Both the position numbers and the translations under genes were made by a program. Shown piece by piece: positions 1-59,653 of a stretch of DNA of 64,000 nucleotides (its first letter is position 1; each line of letters opens with the position of its first letter). This DNA comes from Ficedula albicollis (Eukaryota; Chordata; Aves; Passeriformes; Muscicapidae), in contig NC_021683.1 in NCBI RefSeq assembly GCF_000247815.1, forward strand, positions 8,812,148 through 8,876,147, read 5' to 3'. Under the pieces are notes generated by a model. It was given only the letters and a program-made list of their open reading frames with translations, did no database searches and was not told where the DNA came from.

Positions 1-344
1 CCTTAAAGTCCTTGAAGCCCTCCCTTTAGCACACAGCAATTAGCATGCGCATCCACTCTACCCACAGTTCTTCTCCCTCCCCATTGGGATTTAATAACAC
101 ACAGAATGAATAACCACAACGAGGATTAAAAAATTAACAAGAGACAGTTCCTTGCCTGGTGGAAAGAGACTGGAGACACTTCAAAGAAAATCAGCGTGTT
201 CCATGAAGGCACTAATGACTTGGTGATTTGCTGTGGCTGAAAGTGTTCTGAGGAAGAAAACATACCCTGGTTAAGATATGAACTAGGACTTCTCTCTGAC
301 TGCATGACTCTGTGACACCTGGGTATAAGGGATGGAGCTCAGAG

Positions 345-757
345 CAAGGGCTTGGTAAGGAATCAGTGCACCTCTGCATGGAGACAGGAAGAGAGAGTTG
401 GGGCTCTTCAGCTTGGAGAAGGTTCTGGAGCAACCCAAAGCCTCTTCCAGTAACAAAAGGAGCTACCAAGAGTGTCGTAGAAGGACTTGGGACAGACAAG
501 GGCATGGAATAACAGAACAAGGGAGAATGGCTTCAAACAAAGGGTGGGTTTAGATTAGCTATTAGAAAGGAATTCTTTACTATGACCAGTGAGGCATTGG
601 CACAGGTTGCCTAGAGAAACTGTGGGTGCCCCATCCTAGAAATGCTCAATGGGGTTTGCAGCAACCTGATCTAATAGATGATGTACTGCCTACAGCAGGT
701 GGGCTGGAACAAGATGAGCTTTAAGATCCCTTCCAACCCAAACCATTCTGTGGTTAT
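345..757 (+). mobile_element. CR1 LINE fragment (3' end)
   Basis: The stretch contains the CR1 landmarks GAGAGTTGGGGCTCTTCAGC, TTAGATTAGCTATTAGAAAG, a 'CTGTGGGTGCCCCATCC' block and the end 'CCCTTCCAACCCAAACCATT'. It is plus-oriented and lies in an OGFOD1 intron. It has many substitutions and is 5' truncated, so it is an old copy. Confidence 0.9.
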
Positions 758-1051
758 GTTGATGCAAAGGAAAGTTGTTGTCATCAGTCTGGAGTTCCAA
801 GCACATTTACTGGCATTGCTTCCATCTTGCCTCTACTCTTGACCCTTCCAAAAGCTTGTCTGCTGTTGCCTGTTAGTCTGCAAAGCCTGCTACAGCCCAT
901 TCCTAAGGGGCACATTTTACTTATACATCAGCTTCTCTGAACAAAGGAGAAACTCTTTATCTCCCTTCTACTGTTTGAGATAAGAGTTGCTGCAAGGGGC
1001 ACATAAGCTTCATCTTTTTCATCCACCTGAGGCTGAGCTTGGAGCTTTTAC

Positions 1052-1168
1052 CATCTGTGCTGTAGAGATCCAACGTTCCCCCATCACTTTTCTCCCAGGG
1101 TGGGACAAGGTACAGGATGAAAGCGATTCTCCGACCTTCCAGTTCATCATCGTGGCATAGCAAGACAT
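1052..1168 (-). CDS. OGFOD1: OGFOD1 internal exon with iron-binding HxD (117 bp)
   Basis: Acceptor TAATTGCAG ends at 1169 and donor GTAAAA starts at 1051. It encodes [14 protein letters not shown], then [20 protein letters not shown] and LYSTD. His and the second Asp of C-H-D-D are the family's Fe(II) ligands. The third ligand (His) and the 2-oxoglutarate Arg would lie in exons outside the window. No further OGFOD1 exon is visible between 1 and 1051. Confidence 0.94.
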
Positions 1169-2284
1169 CTGCAATTACACACATTTTGCTGCTGTAGCAT
1201 CTTTCCAATACATGCACGAGTCATTCTAACAACGGCTTCCCAGCTTTGTCCCCGCAAGGATACGACAGGAAAAAACACGTTCTTTCCAAGAACTGCACTT
1301 TCACTCATCAGCATCACCAGCCTGAGACCTGCAAGATTCACTTCTGTGGGTCTGCACTGCAATTGACAGATTGGGCCACTCCGAAGGTGCAGGCACTTAT
1401 ACACAAACAACAGTTTTTTCATCGTTTGAACTACATTTTAAGACACTGTTTTGCTACTGACAGCCTCTGGGACCCTCCAGAACTAGAATAAAATTAGGTA
1501 TTCTATAGATATTTTGTTCCCTACACATGCACAGAAGCTTTAGAGAAAGGATCAGTTATAGACTGACCGGTATATTCATATTTAGCACAGGATATGTCAA
1601 TAGTTGGCTCCAGCTCTATCTGGGTCACAGCAGAAAGCCACACTTGGAATTCTTCACACAGAGCATGCCTGAGAAGATAAAGAACACAGTAAGCATCCTC
1701 CTGTGTTATAAAACATATCATAAACTAATTTATTGTCTCCCTACCAACTATTTAAACAGTTACAGGTGCTGTTGCTGAGTGACAGTGTGTTCGTGTAGAA
1801 CCACACAGGTGCTGGCCAGGAAAACAGCCCAGTGCTCACAGCACTGCTGGCAATAACCAGCAGCAAGCATTCAATCAGTAGGAAGGTGCGCCGGGAAGCG
1901 TTTCAGAGGTGACAGATGCAGAAGAGCTGTATGGATGAAAGCTGAACAGACTTTAGTGCCCATGACAAGCACAGCGCAGATTGAGTGCTCCAGGGCCGGT
2001 TTTTGGCCCCAGTACAGGGGCAGAAGGCGGCCACGCCGCGGGCCCACCCCGCAATCGCCTTCCCTGTGGAGCCACCACGGCCGTTCCCCACAGCTGAGCG
2101 GGCAGAGCCCCGAGCCCACGCTTTACCTCAGGGCGGCGATGCGGGGCTCCGGGCTTGCCCCCAGCTCCTCGGACTGCGGCGGCCCATGGAAGAGAAGAAG
2201 GGACGGGGGTTAGGGTGGCGTGGCTCGGCCCAGCTCGGCCCGGCCCGGCTCAGCTCGGCCCTGGGCCCACCTGCCGCAGCGACA
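1052..2284 (-). CDS. OGFOD1: OGFOD1, prolyl 3-hydroxylase of ribosomal protein uS12 (partial, 5' part, interrupted)
   Basis: Coding exons in transcription order are 2284-2271 (only the end survives), 2173-2127, 1668-1568 and 1168-1052, all joining in one frame through GT-AG introns. The joined protein reads ...LSLRQ / [16 protein letters not shown] / [12 protein letters not shown]...[11 protein letters not shown] / [13 protein letters not shown]...[10 protein letters not shown], which lines up with vertebrate OGFOD1. The family is an Fe(II)/2-oxoglutarate dioxygenase that hydroxylates a proline of the small-subunit ribosomal protein uS12 (RPS23) and acts in translation and stress granules. 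The HxD iron ligands are visible as H-D-D in the 1168-1052 exon. The first exon and start codon are swallowed by the 2285-3207 poly-G block, and exons after LYSTD lie beyond the left edge. It is head to head with NUDT21. I see no inactivating change in what remains, so I treat it as a live gene that is badly assembled here; a pseudogene is much less likely. Confidence 0.88.
1568..1668 (-). CDS. OGFOD1: OGFOD1 internal exon (101 bp)
   Basis: Acceptor TTCTCAG ends at 1669 and donor GTCAGT starts at 1567. It encodes [12 protein letters not shown] followed by [20 protein letters not shown]. This matches the family segment F-x-x-W-L-S-D...E-x-T-I-D-[IM]-S-C-A-K-Y-E. Entry phase takes one base (G) to finish the previous Arg codon; exit leaves one base (G) of the next Asp codon. 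Confidence 0.92.
2127..2173 (-). CDS. OGFOD1: OGFOD1 internal exon (47 bp)
   Basis: Acceptor GCCGCCGCAG ends at 2174 and donor GTAAAG starts at 2126. It encodes [16 protein letters not shown], with the last codon split AG|G into the next exon. The pattern SDDL...EPHISTLR of mammalian OGFOD1 is recognisable, although charged residues are replaced by Gly, Ala and Pro. The exon is very GC-rich, as is the surrounding CpG island. Confidence 0.8.
2271..2284 (-). CDS. OGFOD1: OGFOD1 exon remnant before the poly-G block
   Basis: On the minus strand the codons for LSLRQ run straight out of the C homopolymer and end at CAG followed by the donor GTGGGC (2270-2265). The position matches the end of the family's exon that closes with a short L-Y-K-F-Q-Q-like stretch. 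Only about five codons can be read; the remainder of the exon is replaced by the homopolymer. The assignment rests on correct phase with the next exon and weak residue similarity. Confidence 0.6.
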
Positions 2285-3207
<923 letters not shown>

Positions 3208-3330
3208 CGCGGTGGGTCCCGGCAGGCGGCGCGCGGCGCTGAGGGCTGGGCGGGCTTTAATGGCGGACGCCGCTCCCGCCGCCCAGAACTGATTGACCGC
3301 TCCCGCCGCTTGTTCCCGCCGCTTCTCGCC

Positions 3331-10263
<6,933 letters not shown>

Positions 10264-10600
10264 ATTCCTATATACCTGAAGACTCCAGTAGAAGAAGCCG
10301 TCTCTGTGAGCACAGCTTGAACTGTGGAGAAATGAATATGTGTGACACAAGGATTTTTTTAAGTCATTCTGTTCCTGAAGGCCACTAAGCATTCTATGGT
10401 ATGAACAGAGAAGTGAATCTCAACTGTTTAGCTAGAGAGATGGCAATGGGCTACCAGTGTTTAAATCCCTTTTCATTGTAATACTCACCAATTTTTTGTT
10501 TTGTACAACATTAAACAATATGATTAAGATTCTGTTTGTCTTGGGTTTGGTTTGGTTTTTGTTGGTGGGTTTTGGGGTTTTAGTTTTTTTTCCCTTCTGT
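10264..10600 (+). promoter_or_regulatory. NUDT21: NUDT21 3' UTR and likely proximal poly(A) site
   Basis: After the stop, two TGTA elements lie at 10477-10480 and 10502-10505, a hexamer variant ATTAAA lies at 10510-10515, and a GT/T-rich block runs from about 10531 to 10600. This is the usual order UGUA, poly(A) signal, cleavage site, GU-rich downstream element, so cleavage near 10525-10535 is likely, giving a 3' UTR of roughly 270 nt. Longer isoforms may exist downstream but I cannot place them. Confidence 0.6.
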
Positions 10601-11749
10601 TTATTAGTTGCTTTATTTTTTCCTTATGGTCTCTTAGGTGCATATTTTAAACTTTATTACTTTTCTTCAGGGATACAGATGATCTTGGAATGAGGAGGAG
10701 CTAAGCCATTCAGGGCCTTTTCAGATGCTGCAATCTCTATCCCTGATCCCTGAGCAAGAATATCCCTAGTATCAGGGAGAAATGAAATAGCATAAGTGGG
10801 TTCAATATAGTTTTGAGTCTTAATTAACTAGGAGACCAGAACTGCTTTTCTGAGGGAGAATGAGTACTTAAAGGCAAGCATAGCCTTTACCTTTTATACC
10901 AGAACTGATGGGTTTCTACAGGGCTTGGAGGAGATGCAGCATGCATCTTTTCCTTCAATGTCCCCTTAAGACACTAACAACCCCAAAAATTCTGTTGGAT
11001 GGGTCTGAGACACAGTTAAAATAGGGAAAGTGAAGTTAATTTTGTGTATTTTTCCTTAGCTAAGGGACAGAATTAGGTTCATTCTGAAACACTTAGCCAA
11101 TACCACATGCAAGTGGTTTCATGTTATGCTGTCCTGTGCCATCTCATCCTGCAAGGGATACCACACTTTGGCTTTTTCTCAACATTTCAGTCTCATGTAG
11201 GCAGTAAATATCAATCTTTCTAAATCTGGTGTTTTTACATGCCTGGCTAAATGTAAAGTCTGGTTGGATATGACACTTCTCAATGCTTTTAGTCTTCCAT
11301 AGTTTTGCTTAATGAGTCTTTAAAAGATTTGTTTCCAAGTTCTGTCTCTGATCAGAAGATGCACTGTTGCTTGTGCACTGTCCTCTTTTATGAAGGCAGG
11401 AGACTTCTCTGCTGCCAAGAGAACTGAATCTTGCCAAAGTGCTTGGCTCTGCTGCCATCTGCACTGGTAAGCAATGTACAGAACAATCCTGACAGCTTGG
11501 TGCTTTGGTCAAATTGAAACTGTGCAGTATGGCAAATGGACTGCAAAATGTTGGGAAAAGTAGTGCAAGGGCTGTTCACTTTGTTCCTATGGATAGAAGG
11601 GCCAGACAGATGGTGAGTAGAATGTATAGTTTCTTAGCTGACAGCTGGGGGAAATGAAGCTAACAGGGAAGTGAAAAACAGAACCCTTTTTGCTTGTGGA
11701 AGTAAGGAAGGGAAAGTGGAAGTCTTGGTGCTGCAATAACAAGGATCAG
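10601..11749. other. Intergenic region between NUDT21 and AMFR
   Basis: About 1.1 kb of AT-rich sequence separates the likely NUDT21 poly(A) site from the AMFR CpG island. It could include longer NUDT21 3' UTR. I see no exon, repeat family or RNA gene here. Confidence 0.5.
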
Positions 11750-14110
<2,361 letters not shown>

Positions 14111-15174
14111 CTAGAAATCTGAGTAAGGGGCTGTCAGATATTCGAGCCCAAGCCTTGCCTGCATTTATTTATTTGTTTTTTAAACAGCACTGAAAATCTT
14201 GTAGGTAAAAATGAAACATTCTCACCATTTAAGCAAAAAAAAAAAGAAAAAAGAAAATAATGTTTTAATCTCTGTAAACCCAAATGTCATAGTGGTTTAT
14301 GAATTTTGGCTCACTGATTTGTAGTTGAAATAAAGGCTCAACAAGGGGATATTGGAAACCTTGCTGATTTGTTGCTGTTGAACTTTTCGTCTGTCTGTCA
14401 CTCAAAGGTGGCAGTAGTTGGACATCTGCTTCACAACATACTTGCTTGACTGTGGTGCTGATTTTTAATATACCAAACACATTCCTTCTGTTGAAACCTG
14501 GTCTTGGGGCCTTACAATCCCTGGAAAAGTTTATTGTACGTCCTTTGGAAATGACAGGGTGAGGCTTCATCATCCACCTTTTAGCCTTTTTAGCGTCCTG
14601 CTTAGGTCAAAAGTTAATTACAGGTGCCTTTGCCAAAAGTGAGATAGCAGGTTTCCAAGGCCCATGTGTTCTGCTTCTTGCTACTTTGCTGTAAAGAAGT
14701 TTCCCAAGAAAGCCTCAAGCAGTGTTGGTACTAAAGGGGTGTGTGCTATTCAGCATGTTTTGAGGCAACCTAAGAATCCTCTTGCTGTAACAACAGATTC
14801 GAACTAGATTTTTCTCATCTGCCATATGTTAAACAAAATGAGCATCTTGGTGATCTCTAGGTTTTGTCCCCATGTTCTTTTATTAAATTTACTAATCTGT
14901 ATGAAGTAATTTATTGTGAAGAGGTAGAGCATTTGGTTGGCTTTATTGCTGTATCTGTGTTAGTATTTCTAGAAAAAAAGCAAAGCTAAGTGACTTATCA
15001 GCTACTTCATGTGTCTTAGAAGAGGCCAGGCTTAAATTTCACCAAAAAAAAAAGAGGCAACTGATACTGTTCTGTGAACAATTGCAGGTTTTGTTAGACT
15101 CATTAATTCCCCTTTTCTCCCTTGTTCTAAATAGGGCGAAAGTATTTGTCGCTGACTGCTTTATTTTTTTCCAG

Positions 15175-40434
<25,260 letters not shown>

Positions 40435-41820
40435 CGCTCGCTGCCCCTCCTTCCTCCTCCTCGTGAGCAACGTTGAATAAATAAATTAAATAAAAAAACC
40501 CTGCGCTTTCTATACCAGCAGGAAAGTGTCTCTTCAGAGTTCAGCTGGCTGCGCTGCCGAGTGAGCTGGCTGCCTCTCTGCTGTATAAAGCATGTGGTCT
40601 AATAATGTTTGGACAGCTGACAAATTAACCTTTTTTGTAATATTTTCTATGTGACGTTGATCCTCTCCACAGCAAACGGCAATTTCTAAACCACGGGCAT
40701 GATTTCTGCAGCTGGCATGAGCTATGGGGCTGACTGCAGAGCAGAGGCTGGGGAAGTGTGTTCTGAGGTAGCTGTGGGTGCAGGTCACAGAGTGCACGGG
40801 CATGTTCTGCTCGAGACAGGGGCAGTTGCTCCCAGGGAAGGAAGCTTAGAAGCTTGCAGCAAGCCCTGAGTTAGGTGAGCAGGCTCCTCAGTCCCTGTTC
40901 CTTCAGCAGCCAAGGGTGTTATGTAGGGCAGCTTGAAGGGCTGGGGGAGCGTTGCTGGGAGGTTTTTACACTGGATGAAGTTGTCTGGCTACACAGCACA
41001 GAAAAACCTGAACTCATGAATTGTGCAGCAAAGCGCCGATTCACGCCGATTCCCACGTCAAATAGTTCACTGTTGCTGGGCTCTTCTGCACTGGCAGAGG
41101 TTTGGCTCTGTCCATCCCCAGGGCTGCACTTTTCCTTTGCCTTTTATGACCAGGAACAAGTGAGGGACAGAGTGGGATCCAGTGAAGAAGAGGGACCTCA
41201 GGTGAGGTTACAGTATTGCCATGAGCCGAGGGAGTCCAAAGTCAAACCTGCCTGTCCTGGACTCCTGGCACGACAGGATGGGACGGCGTGGACGTCACTC
41301 AGTTATCTTGCTTTTTATTTCATTCTTAACCCCACAATCCCACCCTGAGTTTATTCAGAAAGACTGGAGGAATGGGGGCAGCTGGGCCCTTGCTGGCTGC
41401 AGCCCAACCTGCTAACCTGGATTTTCTTAAGAACTTTTGAGATCCCCTTGGCGCCGCCGCCGCTAGCTTACATAGTTGAATTTTACATGGCAGTGACTTA
41501 ATTTTTAAAATTCTGAAGAGTGAGTTCTAGTTTCACCGTCCTTTAGAAGGAGCCCAGTATTATCTAGAATTGTTGGTAATTTTTTTACTGTTGGTTTTTA
41601 GGTGAAGGTGAATTTAATGAGAGGAATTGCATCGATGTTTAGGTGAAAATAATTTATTTCAATAAAACTCTTTGGGAAGCCTTACCTTGCAATGCTATTA
41701 GTAAACCTCAAAATATTTTTTGAGATCTTTGGTTTTGCTTTCAACACAGCTGTTTTGTTTTTACTGTTAAAAAACCCCAACCAAACAAAAATAAAACTTT
41801 GATCAGTGTTGGAAATTGTT
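40435..41820 (+). promoter_or_regulatory. AMFR: AMFR 3' UTR with several candidate poly(A) signals
   Basis: A cluster of overlapping AATAAA signals lies at 40476-40493, only about 45 nt after the stop. More distal AATAAA hexamers lie at 41661-41666 and 41790-41795. The distal pair would give a 3' UTR near 1.3-1.4 kb, closer to what mammals use. I cannot say which is used. Confidence 0.5.
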
Positions 41821-43010
41821 TGTAAATTTCTGTAGTGTGATTTCTCATGTTTTCTCATGGTGAGGGCGTTTCAGAGGCTCGGGCTGTGTTTTCCTTTCTT
41901 TTGTGCTCCTGACTTTTCCCGGCAGCTCCCTGAGGAGTGGACCCTGGCCACCACTGGATGGCACCTTTGCCCACGGCACCACTGCAGCGTGACCTACTTG
42001 AGCCCTGAAAGGCTGGTTTGTGCCGAGCAGCAGGACCAGTGGTGGCCTCTTGGCTGGCTCTGCCTCCCTGGAAAGGGAGGTCATCTGAGGAGAGAGAGGC
42101 CTGGTGGACTTTCCCAGTGCCAGCATTCGCTTCTGGTGGCTGTAAACAGCAGGGACCTTGAAAAGTGTTGGGCAGGAGCTGCTGCTGCGGGCAGGGCTCT
42201 GCCAAGCAGCCCTCCCTGCCCGGGGCTGGGCAGGGGACACGCCAGGGTGGCAGGGGGACACGCCAGGGTGGCACTGGGGACACGCCAGGGTGGCATGGGG
42301 GCCCTGGAGGCCTGGGGCACCTTTCCTGAGGCTCCATGCCCGGGTGGTCCCGTGGGGTTTGGAAGGGTTCCGTGGCACAGGAGGGCATGTCAGGTGTGGT
42401 TCCTCGCCCCAGCCCCGTGCCAGGCTGTGCCAGGCTGTGCCCAGGGGCTGGTGGCTCTCCGAGTGTCCCACCTGTGATCACAGTGCCCAGTGCTGGCAGG
42501 CACAGGAGCTGGGCACCTGGGATGAAGGAGAGCGCAGGAAAAACCCAAACTGTGGAAAAAAACCCCCAACCCCCCAAAAATCCAAACAAACCCTGAATTG
42601 CTTGAGCAGCAGGGAGAAAGCCTCAACTTTCTGGGAAAACCTTCCTCTATATGTTAGGGGAAAAAACTTGAATATTGTGGGATTTGTGATGTTGCCATAA
42701 ATGAAGGACTCACCCTACTGATTAGCTTTGCATTCCCTAAAGAAATAAAAATTCCATAAAGAAATAAAAATATTTTCTTGCCTGGGGAGGTCTTTTGGGG
42801 AGACCTTTGCTCACAGGGATGTTCTGTAGCACCAGAGAACCTCCTAAGATTCATACCCATTCTACAGTTATACCAATCCATAGTTCCCTTCTCCCTCTGC
42901 TACCAGCAGCAAATCCCCCCAAAATGTGACTTTTGGCATTTCTTCCTCCTCTCTTTGGAAGGAGGCAGGCAGGGGAAAGAAGGAGGCGGAGGCATGGGAG
43001 GGAGAGCCCG
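41821..43010. other. Intergenic region between convergent AMFR and GNAO1
   Basis: This is a GC-rich stretch with a small minisatellite and with frames of over 200 codons open on both strands, which reflects base composition. Plus-strand AATAAA occurs at 42744 and 42763. I see no gene here. Confidence 0.55.
42233..42295 (+). repeat. Minisatellite, three copies of a 21-22 bp unit
   Basis: GGGGACACGCCAGGGTGGCA occurs at 42233-42252, 42254-42273 and 42276-42295 without mismatch, separated by one or two bases. Confidence 0.95.
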
Positions 43011-43148
43011 GGGTACAGACAAACATTCTCTTTATTGAGCTACACATGAATTTTTCCATTAGTCAGAGAAAGAGATTGGCAGTGTGTAATATATCACAGA
43101 AACCTCACTGATTGGTAATAGAAAGGCTTAGAAAGACCTGGCGCTTTT

Positions 43149-43166
43149 TATATATATATATATATA
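43149..43166. repeat. TA dinucleotide repeat
   Basis: An alternating TA tract of about 18 bp lies in the GNAO1 3' UTR. Similar tracts lie at 43683-43694 and 44482-44508. Confidence 0.9.
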
Positions 43167-44593
43167 ATATCTTTTTTTAAGTTTCCTCTTTATTTATTCA
43201 TTTTCTTTTGAACAGGTGTGACTGCTCTTCTTCAGCAAAGGTAACTCGTAAAAGTGAAACCGTGAAGACGTCTGGTTACTAATCAAAGTAGAAATGACGA
43301 GGGATTGGTCATGAAAACGGTGGCTTCAATGTAAACACTACATTCGATTTTTGTTGTTGTTTTTTTTTATTTTTTTTTAATTTTTTTTTTGTGGTTTTGT
43401 GTGTGTTTTTTAAAATTTTTAAATTATTTTCATTCTTGCTTTTTTTTTTAAAGTTTGTTTTTTAAAGATTTTTTTCCTTTTTTTTTTTCCTTTTTTCTTA
43501 TTTTGCAGCACAAACATCCCCACATGAGAGAGAAAACACCATTCACTAAACGGGAGAGAGGAGTGGGGCAGGAGAGGGGGAGAGAAAAGCAGCACAAAAA
43601 AGCATTCACTGGAAAGAGTTAAAAATAAAAACAAAACGAAAACAAAAAAAATACTCTAAACAAAAAAATAAAATAAAATAAAATATATATATATTTGTAT
43701 AGCCCTCCCTGATGTCCTGGTCGGCCCTGAAGGAGGGATGAGGGGGGACTGGCTGGGGGGGCCGAGCTGTGCTTTTGGATACCCTGGAGACTGAGCAGTG
43801 ACCGGGAGCAGGGAGATGTTAAACCAGGAGGGAAAAAATGGGAAAAACCCTCCGGCTCCGGCTGGTGAGGGCTTTGGCTGAACTGGTGTGGGAATTCAAA
43901 ACATCTGACCCAAACCTCCCTGAAACCCGGGAAGGAGCAGGAGGAGGATGCCCCCACTGCATCCCCAACAGTCTGGTGGAAATGGGAGAAGCTCCAAAGA
44001 TCCGCTTGTTGTTTCCATTTTTAGCTGTGACGTGGCCGGGGGAAATTTTCAATTTTTTCCCTCTTTCTTTAAAAAAAGAAAAGAAAAAAGAGAAATAAAG
44101 AAAAATATTTTTGTTTTTGAAGGCGGCAGTGGGGCCGGGGACAGGCAGGGGCAGCCCGGCCTTGCCTATGCGGAAAAAAAAAAATCGAAATAATAATTAT
44201 AATAATTTTAAAAAGCCAACTCACAATAACGAATTATAATAACCATAATTTAAAAATAGCAGCCCGTGGTCAAACAGCTGCTGGGAGGAGAAGCCCCTGC
44301 GCAGAGCGAGCCGGGCGCTGCCCTTTCCCCTCTCCCTGCGGGTACCCGGAGCCGTCGGGATGCTGGGCCGGGCGGAGCCCCCCTGCCCGGGATGCCCCAC
44401 TGGGACACCGGGGCCGGAGGAGGAGCCTGATGGGAGAAAGGGGCGCAAAAAAAACAAACTAAAAAGGTGGGTGTGGATTTTTATATATATATATACGTAT
44501 ATATATAATTTTTCCTTATGCCTTTTTATTTACCAACTCGCATGATTATGATGACATTTTTTTTTCTCTCCTTCAATCTGTTTTTTTCGTTTC

Positions 44594-44651
44594 TTTTTTT
44601 TTTTTTTTTTTTTTTTTTCGCGCGCGTGTGTGTCTGTGTGTCTGTGTGTGG
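44594..44651 (-). repeat. Poly-A plus CA-type repeat in the GoA 3' UTR
   Basis: On the plus strand 25 T bases (44594-44618) are followed by a CG/TG-rich tract to 44651 (GTGTGTGTCTGTGTGTCTGT). In the mRNA sense this is an A run preceded by CA repeats, about 100 nt after the stop codon. Confidence 0.9.
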
Positions 44652-44750
44652 TTGCTTTGGGGTTTGTTTTTGTCGTCGTTGTTATTTTTATGTTTCTTTT
44701 CTCTCCTGGCGCCGGGATCGCCACCCAAGCAGTCGCTGTGCGCCGGGGGC

Positions 44751-59653
<14,903 letters not shown>

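Larger units (their letters stand above)
43013..44750 (-). promoter_or_regulatory. GNAO1: GNAO1 GoA 3' UTR and candidate poly(A) signals
   Basis: Downstream of the GoA stop, minus-strand AATAAA hexamers lie at 44530-44525 (about 220 nt after the stop) and 43036-43031 (about 1.7 kb after it), among others. The region in the mRNA sense holds long A-rich runs, TA repeats and a CA/poly-A tract. The end near 43013 is the likely distal site, placing GNAO1 about 1.2 kb from the distal AMFR signal. Confidence 0.55.

Noticed and set aside
41855..42589. Protein-coding gene on the minus strand (244 codons)
   Set aside because: Proline-rich low-complexity translation of GC-rich and repeat DNA, with equally open overlapping frames on the other strand and no recognisable domain.
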